DNA of 64,000 nt, taken from Polaromonas sp. GTDB taxonomy: Bacteria > Pseudomonadota > Gammaproteobacteria > Burkholderiales > Burkholderiaceae_C. Under the pieces are notes generated by a model, which was not told the DNA's origin, made no database searches, and was given only the letters and a program-made list of their open reading frames with translations. This document shows, piece by piece, positions 33,286 to 43,770 of this stretch. The stretch is taken from NCBI GenBank assembly GCA_013297865.1, contig JAAFIP010000010.1, positions 62,001 through 126,000 on the forward strand, written 5' to 3'. The translations under genes and the position numbers were made by a program. Position 1 is the first letter of the stretch, and each line of letters opens with the position of its first letter.

Positions 33286-33672
33286 ATGGCCACAGCCTCT
33301 GAGTCAACACCCAATATATCCGTTACACGCAGACTTAACTTGCTCGCACTGCTACAAGAGTTTGCAGAAGAATTAGTCGCCAGTGGCACCACCACCAAAG
33401 GCATTGATCAGGCTTTTGCCCAGCGCATCCAGGTGTCACCCAGCATGCTCAGCCAGATGAAATCGGGCAGGCCCATTGGCAATAAAACCGCAGCGCAAGT
33501 AGAAGCGCTGTGCAAGCGCCCTGCAGGCTGGCTCGATATACAACACCCCGATCAAAAGCCTTCACCTGCCGAGGATGCATTCATTGAGCTGGCACGCAAG
33601 GTGTGGCGTGCGCAAAACGCCAAAGACAAACGCGTTCTCAGCCAAAGGCTGCGGGATTTTGGCAAGGTGTGA
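33286..33672 (+). CDS. HTH (Xre/Cro-like) DNA-binding protein
   Basis: 128 aa from the ATG at 33286; a TTG at 33265 is a weaker alternative. A helix-turn-helix at about 38-75 can be read in IDQAFAQRIQVSPSMLSQMKSGRPIGNKTAAQVEALC, where SPSMLSQMKSGR is the recognition helix. The C-terminal third (SPAEDAFIELARKVWRAQNAKDKRVLSQRL) is helical and may dimerise. The upstream palindrome is a likely operator for autoregulation and for control of the divergent small ORF. A terminator follows at 33691. Function beyond DNA binding is unknown. Confidence 0.75.
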   Translation: MATASESTPNISVTRRLNLLALLQEFAEELVASGTTTKGIDQAFAQRIQVSPSMLSQMKSGRPIGNKTAAQVEALCKRPAGWLDIQHPDQKPSPAEDAFIELARKVWRAQNAKDKRVLSQRLRDFGKV

Positions 33673-33690
33673 AGTGATCAACTCGTGAAT

Positions 33691-33720
33691 ACCCCGAGTA
33701 GCCTTTCGGGTGGTTTTTTT
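33691..33720 (+). terminator. Rho-independent terminator of the HTH gene
   Basis: ACCCCGA...TCGGGTGGT hairpin followed by seven T. Confidence 0.8.
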
Positions 33721-33825
33721 ATGACACCCTGGCCATCACGTGAAAACTACTATGGCTTTATTTCCAGTTGTAGATTTAAACTACTGTAACTTGTTACACA
33801 AAGCTCGAAAAGAGACTCAATAACC

Positions 33826-36435
33826 ATGCTGCGTAGCGTTTTCTGCGTGTTTTTCTTGTTGGCATACCATACGCAGGCACTTGCCCAAAGCAAAGATTAC
33901 AGCATTGCGCCCGTACCTGGATGGGTTCAGACCATAGCGCCTGACGATGCTGCAAAAGCGCCTGATCAGCAAATCTCCAAGGGTATTTACTACCTGATTA
34001 CTGACAACCAAGTGCGCGTAGACGGCCGTGAACGCACAATTTACAGGCACTTCGCTACCAAAGCTGTCACCCGGCAGGGGGTAGAGTCCATCGCCAATAT
34101 TGATATTGAATTCGATCCGTCTTATCAAAAACTGATCCTGCACACTGTCAACGTCAGGCGCGATGGGCAGGTGATATCCAAACTCCGCAATGCCTCGATC
34201 AGAGTATTGCAGCGCGAGAGAGAGTTGGAGGCGTTGATCTTAGATGGAAGCAAAACTGCATCCATCCTACTCAGCGATATACGTGTTGGCGATATTGTGG
34301 AGTACGCTTACAGCGTGAAAGGTGTCAACCCAGTATTTGGTCAGAGACACTTCGGTTCTTTTGATATGCAGTGGGCTGTTCCAGTAGCAAGAATATATGC
34401 GCGATTGGTGTGGCCCAAAGGGCGAGAGTTATTTTTTCAGCATCACAACAAGGCAGCGGCAGCACAAGTCGTTGAAACTGCCACCCATACAGAGTACCGC
34501 TGGGATTTGCCTAATGTGGCAGCTCTCAAAACCGAGAGCGACACCCCGGCATGGTTCGATCCGTACCCTTTTGTCCAATGGGGTGAATTCAAGGACTGGG
34601 GAGCGGTGGCCCAATGGGCGCTTGCACTATACAAATTGCCTGAAAAGACCAGCCCCAACGTGCAGGCAGAAGCAGCAAAAATTGCTCGCCAATTTACCGG
34701 CGCTGACCAGCAGCTCGTGGAAGTGCTGCGTTTTGTGCAGCGGGAAGTGCGCTATCTGGGCATTGAGGTGGGTACAAGCTCCCATGCTCCCAGTCCACCC
34801 GCTTTGGTATTGGAACGCCGCTTTGGTGACTGTAAGGATAAATCACTTCTGACCATAGCACTACTTCGTGCGCTGGGCATAGAGGCTGCCCCAGCCTTGG
34901 TGCACACCAAACTGCGCAGTGGTATTGAAACGTGGCAGCCATCACCCAGCAGCTTTAACCATGTTGTTGTACGCGCACGAGTCAATGGCAAAGATGTGTG
35001 GATTGATCCCACACGTTCACCTCAACCCGGTGATTTAAGTCATTTGGTGGAAGTGGACTATGGTCCTGCGCTTGTGATCAGCCCCGGAACAACCGCATTG
35101 ACTCCCATGGCAGGCGACAAAGCATTGCTGCTGTTGCGTCGATTGCACATCGCCATTGACGCCAGTGAAGGCTACGATAAGCCAGTACGGTACATTGCAA
35201 CCACCACAGTTCAAGGCGCTGCTGCCAACTCGCTGCGCGCTACCCTCTCTTCAACCAGCAAGGATGAATTGCAAAAGCGTTATCTGAACTACTACGCCAG
35301 ATACTATCCAGGCTTAGTGCAAGCTGCTCCTTTGGAAATTAAAGAAGAAGATGACTCCAACCGCATCACTCTCGTCGAAAATTATCAGATCAAAGATTTT
35401 TGGTTGCGATCCAAAGATGGCCTGCATCTTGAGAGCACCTTGGAAACACCTGAACTGCGAGACTATCTACGGCAACCAAACTCCACTGTCCGCGAGTCAC
35501 CACTTTCTTTACTGCATCCCGTAGATATCGAGCACACAACAGAAGTGTTGTTGCCTGGAAAGTGGGATATGGAGCCAAGCAATACCCAAGTCACTGACGA
35601 AGCCTTTGAGTTTCGGCGTGATCAGGCGTGGAATGATAACAAGCTTGTGTTGAAAGATCGATACCTGACACGACTCAATCACATCCAGCCTGCAGATGTA
35701 GGACGTTATTCTGCCAATTTGGACAAAGCGCGACAAGCCACCATTTACACCTTGAGCCGCTCTACAGCTGCCCCTACTGCCCCTGCTGCCAACAATCAGC
35801 CTTATTGGGCTGCCATTGTGGTAGGTTTTACTGCCGTATTGTGTTTTATAGCCTTGGCGCGGCGTTTCTATCGCTGGGACCCAGAGCCGTGGCCAGCACT
35901 TCAGCCTTATGACTCCACACTGCAGGGGCTGGGAGGGTGGCTTGTCGTAGTGTTTATTAGCCTGGTTGTTTCCAGTAGTCGATCTTTTATGACTATTGCC
36001 GAAATTTTGCCTAACTATCAGACTGATACTTGGCTCAACGTCACCAGCTCAACAAGCGAAGCCTACCATCCAATGTGGGCACCAATAATGGCATTCGAGC
36101 TGGTGGCCAATATCGGACTCGTTGTATGGCTGGGACTCACCTTCGTTTTGTTCTTCAAACGCCGAAGCAGCCTGCCACGCAACATTATTGCCCTATGGTT
36201 TTACAGTATTTTCATATTGACTGTGGATTTATTCTTGGCTTTGTGTATTCCAGCAATTGCTCCTAAAGTGACAACTAAAGACTGGGGCGATCTGGTAAAA
36301 ATTAGCGTAGCTTACGCAGCTTGGTCTTTGTATTTCTTAAAGTCCAAGCGCGTTCGCCAAACATTTTCTCGTCGATACCAACTATCGCCTACGATTAATC
36401 AAGAACCGCCTATCGCACCTGTTGCGCAGCGCTAA
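33826..36435 (+). CDS. DUF3857 / transglutaminase-like / DUF2569 membrane protein
   Basis: 869 aa. Signal peptide about 1-21; DUF3857 domain about 50-250 (GIYYLITDNQVRVDGRERTIYRHFATKAV...LLSDIRVGDIVEYAYSVKG); transglutaminase-like core with C336 (RRFGDCKDKS), H379 (FNHVVV) and D394 (WIDPTRS), the full catalytic triad; then a beta-rich region; TM at about 660; and a C-terminal four-helix DUF2569-like membrane domain from about 700 (LGGWLVVVFISLVV). By eye it uses more A/T-ending codons than its neighbours. Substrate unknown; protein crosslinking or peptide cleavage in the periplasm is inferred. Confidence 0.87.
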   Translation: MLRSVFCVFFLLAYHTQALAQSKDYSIAPVPGWVQTIAPDDAAKAPDQQISKGIYYLITDNQVRVDGRERTIYRHFATKAVTRQGVESIANIDIEFDPSYQKLILHTVNVRRDGQVISKLRNASIRVLQRERELEALILDGSKTASILLSDIRVGDIVEYAYSVKGVNPVFGQRHFGSFDMQWAVPVARIYARLVWPKGRELFFQHHNKAAAAQVVETATHTEYRWDLPNVAALKTESDTPAWFDPYPFVQWGEFKDWGAVAQWALALYKLPEKTSPNVQAEAAKIARQFTGADQQLVEVLRFVQREVRYLGIEVGTSSHAPSPPALVLERRFGDCKDKSLLTIALLRALGIEAAPALVHTKLRSGIETWQPSPSSFNHVVVRARVNGKDVWIDPTRSPQPGDLSHLVEVDYGPALVISPGTTALTPMAGDKALLLLRRLHIAIDASEGYDKPVRYIATTTVQGAAANSLRATLSSTSKDELQKRYLNYYARYYPGLVQAAPLEIKEEDDSNRITLVENYQIKDFWLRSKDGLHLESTLETPELRDYLRQPNSTVRESPLSLLHPVDIEHTTEVLLPGKWDMEPSNTQVTDEAFEFRRDQAWNDNKLVLKDRYLTRLNHIQPADVGRYSANLDKARQATIYTLSRSTAAPTAPAANNQPYWAAIVVGFTAVLCFIALARRFYRWDPEPWPALQPYDSTLQGLGGWLVVVFISLVVSSSRSFMTIAEILPNYQTDTWLNVTSSTSEAYHPMWAPIMAFELVANIGLVVWLGLTFVLFFKRRSSLPRNIIALWFYSIFILTVDLFLALCIPAIAPKVTTKDWGDLVKISVAYAAWSLYFLKSKRVRQTFSRRYQLSPTINQEPPIAPVAQR

Positions 36436-36438
36436 GCG

Positions 36439-37605
36439 TTACCACTTGTCCGAACGCACCACTCTTTCCCACTGCGTTCCGCGCACGGTATACACCCCCA
36501 CCTGGCCTTGCTTCTGCTCGCCCTGCTCTGTCCAGCGCATGGGGCCTGTCACGGGGGCAAAGCCGTCCATGGCGTGCAGGGCCTGGGTGATTTTTGCGGG
36601 CTCTGCGCTGCCTGCGCGCTTGATGGCCGCGGCCACCATATGCATGGCGTCGTAGCTGTAGTGGCTGCCATAAGCGGGCTGGGTTTTGTAGCTGGCCGTG
36701 TACTGCGATAAAAACGCTGCGCCGCCTGGCGACTCGCCCACGTCTTGCACGGGGGAGGTGACATACATCGACGCTACTTTGGAAGCATGTTTGACCATGT
36801 CTGCAGTTTTCAGATTGTCGGTGCCCAGGATGGCTATTTGTTTGCTGTAGTTGACTTTCTCCAGCGCATCGATCAAGGCCACCACCTGGAAATCATTGAG
36901 CGTGGTGAGTATCACTTCGATGCCACCGGCCTGGATTTTGGCGGCCAGCGCGGTGAACTCTTTGGTCTTGTCGTCAAATGATTCGCGCAGGGCGATGGTT
37001 TTGCGGCCCTCCAGCAGCTTGGCGGCGGCGTCTGCCAGGCCTTTGCCGTACCCGGTGCCGTCGTCCAGCACGGCGAATTTGGTTTTGACGATCTGGTTGG
37101 CGCCATAGCTGCCTACTGCGCGGGCCTGCATGCTGTCGTTGGCTACCAGGCGAAAGCTGGTGGCGTGGCCGAGTTCGGTGAATTGGGGATTGGTCGAGAT
37201 AGCCAGTTGGGCAATGCTCTTTTTGGCATAGATGGGGGCAGCCTTGATGCTGGCGTCCGAGGTCAAATGGCCAATCACTGCCACCACACCCGAGTCGGCC
37301 AATTGCTGCGCGACTTTGACAGCCTCGTCGGATTGTGCCTTGTCATCGCCTGATACCAGCTCAAACTTGGCAGATTTGCCATCGAAGGTAAATCCCTTCT
37401 TGTTGATCTCGTCAATGGCCAATTGCACGCCGTTTTGCATGTCCTTGCCCAGTCCGCCCAGGTTGCCAGACAGGGGCTGGGCAACGCCGATCTTGATGGT
37501 CTCGGGGGTGGGGGTGCAGGCAGCGAAGGTCAAAGACAGGCTGGCCAGCACGGCAAGCGTGCCCCGACGGGGCAAATTATTAAAGAGCATGGTGTACCTT
37601 TTCAT
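36439..37605 (-). CDS. Branched-chain amino acid-type ABC substrate-binding lipoprotein (LivJ/LivK family)
   Basis: 388 aa type I periplasmic binding protein. The N-terminus LAVLASLSLTFAAC carries a lipobox (FAAC). Domain signatures: IKIGVAQPLSGNLGGLGKDMQNGVQLAIDEINKKG, VAVIGHLTSDASIKAAPIY and SHYSYDAMHMVAAAI. It probably binds amino acids or a related ligand. No livHMGF permease/ATPase genes are adjacent, so it works with a transporter encoded elsewhere. It converges with the DUF3857 gene with a 3-nt gap. Confidence 0.9.
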   Translation of the reverse strand: MKRYTMLFNNLPRRGTLAVLASLSLTFAACTPTPETIKIGVAQPLSGNLGGLGKDMQNGVQLAIDEINKKGFTFDGKSAKFELVSGDDKAQSDEAVKVAQQLADSGVVAVIGHLTSDASIKAAPIYAKKSIAQLAISTNPQFTELGHATSFRLVANDSMQARAVGSYGANQIVKTKFAVLDDGTGYGKGLADAAAKLLEGRKTIALRESFDDKTKEFTALAAKIQAGGIEVILTTLNDFQVVALIDALEKVNYSKQIAILGTDNLKTADMVKHASKVASMYVTSPVQDVGESPGGAAFLSQYTASYKTQPAYGSHYSYDAMHMVAAAIKRAGSAEPAKITQALHAMDGFAPVTGPMRWTEQGEQKQGQVGVYTVRGTQWERVVRSDKW

Positions 37606-37852
37606 AGTTGTGCATGGGTTATGCGAAAAACGCTTCGGTAAAAGCTGGTATGGATGCTATTGCTGCTGCATGGTGTTTCTATGAAGGTGGCTTGCTCTAA
37701 TCCGCCAAACTGTGAAGAACTGCCTCTGGCACCACATGTAAGGCAACAGAAAGCCGACATCCTCACGCCGCCCAGGTCCGGCGCATTTGGCGCTTGCCTG
37801 GCCTGCAGACGGGATGGTTTTGCCCTGGAATAGGGTTTTTTGCGGCCGCTGA

Positions 37853-37908
37853 CTTGAAAACGTCACTAAACACCCTTATGATTAGCACTCTCTGGACAGG
37901 AGTGCTAA
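37853..37908 (+). promoter_or_regulatory. groESL promoter with CIRCE operator (HrcA site)
   Basis: Perfect CIRCE: TTAGCACTC (37882-37890), 9-nt spacer, GAGTGCTAA (37900-37908). Upstream TTGAAA (37854-37859), exactly 17 nt, TATGAT (37877-37882) forms a sigma-70 promoter whose -10 touches the operator. CTTGAAA at 37853 also matches a heat-shock sigma-32 -35, with CCCTTAT 13-14 nt downstream as a possible -10. Expected: repression by HrcA, plus sigma-32 activation. Confidence 0.9.
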
Positions 37909-38011
37909 CAATACTGTTGCAGCACTTCAGTCCATTAAGTTTGTGAATGCTAACTTACGGTTAAGTGTTCTGAATTTCTCTCAACCCTTGCAATAATCTT
38001 TAGGAGATGCA

Positions 38012-38302
38012 ATGAAACTACGTCCATTGGCCGATCGCGTGATCGTCAAACGCGTCGACAGCGAAACCAAAACTGCCTCTGGCATCGTCATCCCCGACGC
38101 AGCCGCTGAGAAGCCTGATCAGGGCGAAGTCCTGGCTGTAGGCCCAGGCCGCAAAAACGACAAAGGCGAGCTGGTCGCCATGAATGTCAAAGTCGGTGAC
38201 CGCGTGCTGTTTGGCAAATACAGCGGCCAGACCGTCAAAGTGGCTGGCGACGAACTGCTGGTCATGAAAGAAGAAGATTTGTTTGCTGTGGTGGAAAAGT
38301 AA
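38012..38302 (+). CDS. groES: Co-chaperonin GroES
   Basis: 96 aa cap of the GroEL chamber. [46 protein letters not shown] is canonical, including the mobile loop. An AGGAGA ribosome site precedes the ATG. First gene of the CIRCE-controlled groES-groEL operon; a 162-nt gap holding repeat R9 separates it from groEL. Confidence 0.98.
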   Translation: MKLRPLADRVIVKRVDSETKTASGIVIPDAAAEKPDQGEVLAVGPGRKNDKGELVAMNVKVGDRVLFGKYSGQTVKVAGDELLVMKEEDLFAVVEK

Positions 38303-38388
38303 TCCCTTTGCGGGACAGCCCAAACGACGCGCAAAGCGCCCGTTTGCTCTGTCCCCAACTGATTAACTCCCCTTTCAGCATTCAATTC

Positions 38389-38442
38389 ACTATTAATTTA
38401 ATAGCTGCTCCCGCGATATTCTATTGGGCTGGCAGCCGATTT
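38389..38442 (-). repeat. Dispersed repeat copy R9 (between groES and groEL)
   Basis: Inverted orientation relative to most copies. Minus strand shows the GGCTGCCAGCCC left arm, intact core, and CTATT-AAATT-AATAG right hairpin. It ends 22 nt before the groEL start codon. Confidence 0.94.
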
Positions 38443-38455
38443 AACCCTTATTTAG

Positions 38456-40120
<1,665 letters not shown>

Positions 40121-40178
40121 TCCTTGGATAGCTCTTCAGGCCATAAGGGTCTGAAGAGCGCCTGAGCGCGTAAACACC

Positions 40179-40215
40179 AAACCCCTGCAAGGCGTGAGCC
40201 TTGCAGGGGTTTTTC
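40179..40215 (+). terminator. Rho-independent terminator of groESL
   Basis: AAACCCCTGCAAGGC / GCCTTGCAGGGGTTTTT hairpin with a GTGA loop. Confidence 0.93.
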
Positions 40216-40587
40216 GTTGAGCGGCCTGGTGGCGCGCGCATCTACCGATTTGTTAAAAAACGTGACGGCTCGTCACCACGCAATAGTGCTATCGAAGCAC
40301 CCCGAGACGAATAAAAAATAATATTGATTACAAAAATATCCAGTTTGCCCCCGTTGGCATCGTTTGGGAGGTCGCGGTGCTGGAAACGCCACTAATAGGT
40401 AAGCTCAACTAGCGTGGCTGTATATTGTTACAAGAATTGACACCGACGCGACTGCTGGCGAATGGATTGTCACCAAGGCGCCAGTTGATGGACTTTCACA
40501 GTGGCAATATTTACTTGGGCAGTACGTATCTAAACATTCCGTTGCGATTTTATTGCCTTCATCAAATATTAAACATTAGGAGTCATC
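40216..40587. other. 372-nt intergenic region with possible gene remnant
   Basis: No intact gene. A perfect palindrome GTGACG-GCT-CGTCAC occurs at 40262-40276. From 40403 to 40579 a frame without a start codon reads protein-like (WLYIVTRIDTDATAGEWIVT...QWQYLLGQYV), and just before it another frame (NIQFAPVGIVWEVAVLETPL) is also protein-like, as if a gene had decayed by frameshift. The AGGAG site of the next gene is at 40578-40582. Confidence 0.3.
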
Positions 40588-41859
40588 ATGAGGTTTAAGA
40601 AGCAGCATGTATTGTCAGTAATGGGCGCTCTGATGGGCGTTGTATTTGCAAGCACCGTGTGGGCGCAAGCCAACCTGGACAAACTCAAGCAAATGCGCGT
40701 CGCCACGACGGATTTGAACATCCCGCTGGTGCCGCAAACTGGGCCCAACGCTGAAGCGATCAAGGAAAACTTGAAGCGCATCAAAATGCCACCAGGTTTT
40801 AAGATTTCGCTCTACGCCATCGTGCCAGATGCACGCCATATGGCCGTGGCCCCGTCTACCAATATGCTGTTTGTCGGCACCCGCAAAACTACCGTCTGGG
40901 CAGTGACCAACCGCAATAGTGGCCCTGCAGCCACCGAGGTGAAATCCTTTGCACCTTCGCTGAAATTTACCAACCCCAACGGCGTGTGCTGGACCAAGGA
41001 CGGCTTCCTGATCGTGGCTGAGCACAACCGTATTTTGAACTTCCCCGCTGCCGAGTTCTTCTATGAAGGCCCGGATGTGGCGGTGATTGAAGTGGTGCCA
41101 CAAGGCAAGCTGATTCCTGTGGAAGAAGAAAGCTACAACCACGGAGCGCGCGTTTGCCGCGTCGGTAAAGACGGCATGCTGTACGTGTCGCTGGGCCAGC
41201 CGCACAACGTGCAGCCACGCGACAAGATCAAGCTGTACAACGAAGTGGGCATTGGCGGCATGGTGCGAATGAATGCCTTTGACGGCAGCAAGCGCGAGGT
41301 GTATGCCACGGGCATCCGCAACTCTGTGGGCCATGACTTCAACCCTAAAGACGGCACGCTATGGTTTACCGATAACCAGACCGATGGTATGGGTGACGAC
41401 ATCCCCGCGGGTGAGATCAACCGCATCACCAAGGCCGGCCAATTCTTTGGCTACCCCTGGAAGCAAGGCAAGACGCGCATCACCGAGCATGGCTACGACA
41501 AAGACCCGCTGCCCAACAACATCACCGACCCAGAGGTGTACATGGACGCCCATGCCGCTGACCTGGGCATGGCGTTCTACACCGGCAAGAAGTTCCCTGC
41601 CAAATACCAAGGCGGCATCTTCTCGGCCCAGCATGGCTCATGGAACCGCACCAATCCAATCGGCGCGCGCATCATGTTCACTAGCTTGAAGGCTGACGGT
41701 ACTGCCGACAAGACAGAGGTGTTTGCCGACGGCTGGCTGGACAACGAGACCCGTCAGTACCGTGGCCGCCCCGTTGACGTAGCCAACCTGCCGGATGGCT
41801 CGATCCTGGTGTCGGACGATTTTGCAGGTGCAATTTACCGCATCAGCTATTCTGAATAA
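40588..41859 (+). CDS. Exported PQQ-dependent sugar (sorbosone-type) dehydrogenase
   Basis: 423 aa with signal peptide about 1-26 (GALMGVVFASTVWAQ). Six-bladed beta-propeller of the soluble glucose/sorbosone dehydrogenase family: MPPGFKISLYAIVPDARHMAVAP, GARVCRVGKDGMLYVSLGQPHN, YATGIRNSVGHDFNP, WFTDNQTDGMGDDIPAGEINRI, QHGSWNRT and GSILVSDDFAGAIYRI. It oxidises a sugar or alcohol in the periplasm. The cytochrome c gene 66 nt downstream is a natural electron acceptor. PQQ dependence is inferred from family. Confidence 0.88.
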   Translation: MRFKKQHVLSVMGALMGVVFASTVWAQANLDKLKQMRVATTDLNIPLVPQTGPNAEAIKENLKRIKMPPGFKISLYAIVPDARHMAVAPSTNMLFVGTRKTTVWAVTNRNSGPAATEVKSFAPSLKFTNPNGVCWTKDGFLIVAEHNRILNFPAAEFFYEGPDVAVIEVVPQGKLIPVEEESYNHGARVCRVGKDGMLYVSLGQPHNVQPRDKIKLYNEVGIGGMVRMNAFDGSKREVYATGIRNSVGHDFNPKDGTLWFTDNQTDGMGDDIPAGEINRITKAGQFFGYPWKQGKTRITEHGYDKDPLPNNITDPEVYMDAHAADLGMAFYTGKKFPAKYQGGIFSAQHGSWNRTNPIGARIMFTSLKADGTADKTEVFADGWLDNETRQYRGRPVDVANLPDGSILVSDDFAGAIYRISYSE

Positions 41860-41880
41860 ATCTTATTGGGTTATTTATAC

Positions 41881-41914
41881 GGGGCGCGTGTGCAGGACAC
41901 GCGCCCATTTTTTT
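41881..41914 (+). terminator. Terminator/attenuator hairpin between dehydrogenase and cytochrome c genes
   Basis: GGGCGCGTGT-GCAGG-ACACGCGCCC followed by ATTTTTTT. It ends only 15 nt before the cytochrome gene, so partial termination would set a dehydrogenase-to-cytochrome ratio. Confidence 0.85.
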
Positions 41915-41928
41915 GAAAGAATGTCATG

Positions 41929-42273
41929 ATGAATCTTATGGAAAGATACGGTATTCGCCATTGGCCAGCAGCGCTCGGCATGGTGCTGGCTGCCAGTCTT
42001 CATCCTAGTCACGCGGGCGATGCTGCAGCTGGCAAGGCACGCGCAGGGATGTGCATCACCTGCCATGGTCCGTTAGGCATCAGCCAGTTGCCTAATGCCC
42101 CCCACTTGGCTGGGCAGCCTGAAATTTATATGGTGGAGCAGCTCAAACATTATCGCGACGGCAAGCGCTCTAACGAAGTGATGGCCGTCATTGCCAAAAC
42201 TTTGACGGACAAGGACATTGAAGACCTGGCCGCTTGGTACGGATCGATTGTCATTACAGTGAAAGAAAAGTAA
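41929..42273 (+). CDS. Small class I cytochrome c
   Basis: 114 aa. Signal peptide about 1-29 (ALGMVLAASLHPSHA), one haem motif CITCH at about 41-45 preceded by AAAGKARAGM, and a distal Met in the C-terminal part (NEVMAVIAKTLTDKDIEDLAAWYGS), as in cytochrome c553/c5-like proteins. An adjacent Met at 41926 could also start it. Likely takes electrons from the PQQ-type dehydrogenase encoded upstream. Confidence 0.9.
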   Translation: MNLMERYGIRHWPAALGMVLAASLHPSHAGDAAAGKARAGMCITCHGPLGISQLPNAPHLAGQPEIYMVEQLKHYRDGKRSNEVMAVIAKTLTDKDIEDLAAWYGSIVITVKEK

Positions 42274-42523
42274 ACCCATACAAGTGGGTGTCAGAGTAGC
42301 CTGCAACAAGCTGATCATATTGGACACAGCTACCTGTTGAGTTGGCAAATCTCAATGCACTCTAATGCGCAGAAGATTCTTCCTGTTTGGCAAATGTTTG
42401 GCAGTCGCAGCGTGACGCCAGCTCACTGAGCTGGCGAAAGCTGGTGGCCTGAGCAAGTCTGAGTCAGGCAGGTGCTTTGCATCTTATGAGTTAAATTACC
42501 CATATCCAGTTGAAACTAAAAAT
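42274..42523. other. Intergenic region of 250 nt
   Basis: No gene seen. One hairpin GCCAGCTC-ACT-GAGCTGGC at about 42417-42435 lacks a T tract and is probably not a classical terminator. Confidence 0.5.
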
Positions 42524-42955
42524 ATGGGGCAATCCGTGGTTACCAAAGAGCAAATAGCCGAATTTTTAAAACAGTCTTTCCCCCAAAGCAAATCCACGGT
42601 AGAGCAAGTCGGCCCGATGTCGGCCATCGTGCGGCACAGCGTGGGGGTGGACGAGCTGCGGCCGGGGGGTACGGTGTCAGGCCCGGTGATGATGGCCACG
42701 GCAGATGTGGCTTTGTATGTGGCCATACTGGCGCAGATTGGCATTGTGCCGCTGACGGTAACTACCAGTTTGAACATCAACTTTTTACGCAAGCCTGCGG
42801 CAGACCGCGACATCCTGGGCCACTGCAAGCTGATCAAGCTGGGCAAAACACTGGCCATTGGCGAGGTGTCGATCTACTCGGAGGGCAGCCCCGATATGGT
42901 GGCGCACGCTACGGGTACCTATGCGATACCGCCTGCGCGGCATGCCACAATCTAG
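42524..42955 (+). CDS. PaaI-like hotdog-fold thioesterase
   Basis: 143 aa, single hotdog domain. VRHSVGVDELRPGGTVSGPVMMATADVALYVAILAQIG matches the PaaI/YigI thioesterase motif (catalytic Asp region TADVA), followed by TTSLNINFLRKPA. Hydrolyses an acyl-CoA, substrate unknown. It is followed after 23 nt by the YebC gene, likely one transcript. Confidence 0.88.
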   Translation: MGQSVVTKEQIAEFLKQSFPQSKSTVEQVGPMSAIVRHSVGVDELRPGGTVSGPVMMATADVALYVAILAQIGIVPLTVTTSLNINFLRKPAADRDILGHCKLIKLGKTLAIGEVSIYSEGSPDMVAHATGTYAIPPARHATI

Positions 42956-42978
42956 CACTTTTTGAAGGAATATAGGCC

Positions 42979-43695
42979 ATGGGTGCGCAGTGGAAAGCAA
43001 AGGGCAAGGAATTGGCGGCCAACGCCAGGGGCAAACTGTTTGGCCGCCTGGCCAAAGACATCATGGTGGCGGCGCGCAGCGGGGCCGACCCGGCGTCCAA
43101 CTCCAAGCTGCGCCTGGTGGTGGAGCAGGCACGCAAAGTGTCGATGCCCAAAGAGACGTTGGAGCGCGCCATTAAAAAAGGCGCGGGCCTGACGGGTGAA
43201 GTGGTGAACTTTGAACGCGTGATCTACGAGGGCTTTGCACCGCACCAGGTGGCCGTGATGGTGGAATGCCTGACCGACAACCTCAACCGCACCGCCCCCG
43301 AGATGCGGGTGCTGTTTCGCAAAGGGCAGCTGGGCACCAGCGGCTCGGTCAGCTGGGACTTTGACCATGTAGGCATGATCGAGGCTGAGCCTGCAGCAGG
43401 TAGCACCACAGACGCTGAAACCGCGGCCATCGAAGCCGGTGCGCAGGATGTGGAAGCTGGTGAAGAAGCTGGCAGCACCATTTTCATCACAGACGCATCC
43501 GATCTGGATGTTGTCTGCCGCGCGTTGCCAGCACAGGGCTTTACCGTGCTGTCCGCCAAGCTGGGCTACAAGCCCAAAAACCCGGTCGACCCGGCCAACC
43601 TGACTGCCGCCCAGCTGGAAGAGGTTGAGGCCTTTTTGGCTGCCATTGACAGCAACGACGATGTGCAAAACGTCTTTGTGGGGCTGGCAGGCTAA
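42979..43695 (+). CDS. YebC/PmpR family regulator
   Basis: 238 aa. [33 protein letters not shown] marks the second YebC subfamily rather than E. coli YebC (MAGHSKW). Conserved [18 protein letters not shown] and [26 protein letters not shown]. It is known as a transcription regulator, and some members relieve ribosome stalling at polyproline; I cannot tell which applies here. Confidence 0.93.
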   Translation: MGAQWKAKGKELAANARGKLFGRLAKDIMVAARSGADPASNSKLRLVVEQARKVSMPKETLERAIKKGAGLTGEVVNFERVIYEGFAPHQVAVMVECLTDNLNRTAPEMRVLFRKGQLGTSGSVSWDFDHVGMIEAEPAAGSTTDAETAAIEAGAQDVEAGEEAGSTIFITDASDLDVVCRALPAQGFTVLSAKLGYKPKNPVDPANLTAAQLEEVEAFLAAIDSNDDVQNVFVGLAG

Positions 43696-43770
43696 AAGAG
43701 CGTGGTTTGCCCCAGCCCACCGGGCTAGTGGAAAGCCCGCTACCCCGGCGCTTTGATGCTGGATTTAATA

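Noticed and set aside
40262..40276. Palindrome GTGACG-GCT-CGTCAC as an operator
   Set aside because: Single occurrence, no assigned regulator and far (about 310 nt) from the next start codon; recorded but not called.
42417..42435. Hairpin GCCAGCTC/GAGCTGGC as a terminator
   Set aside because: No T tract and more than 140 nt from the upstream stop.
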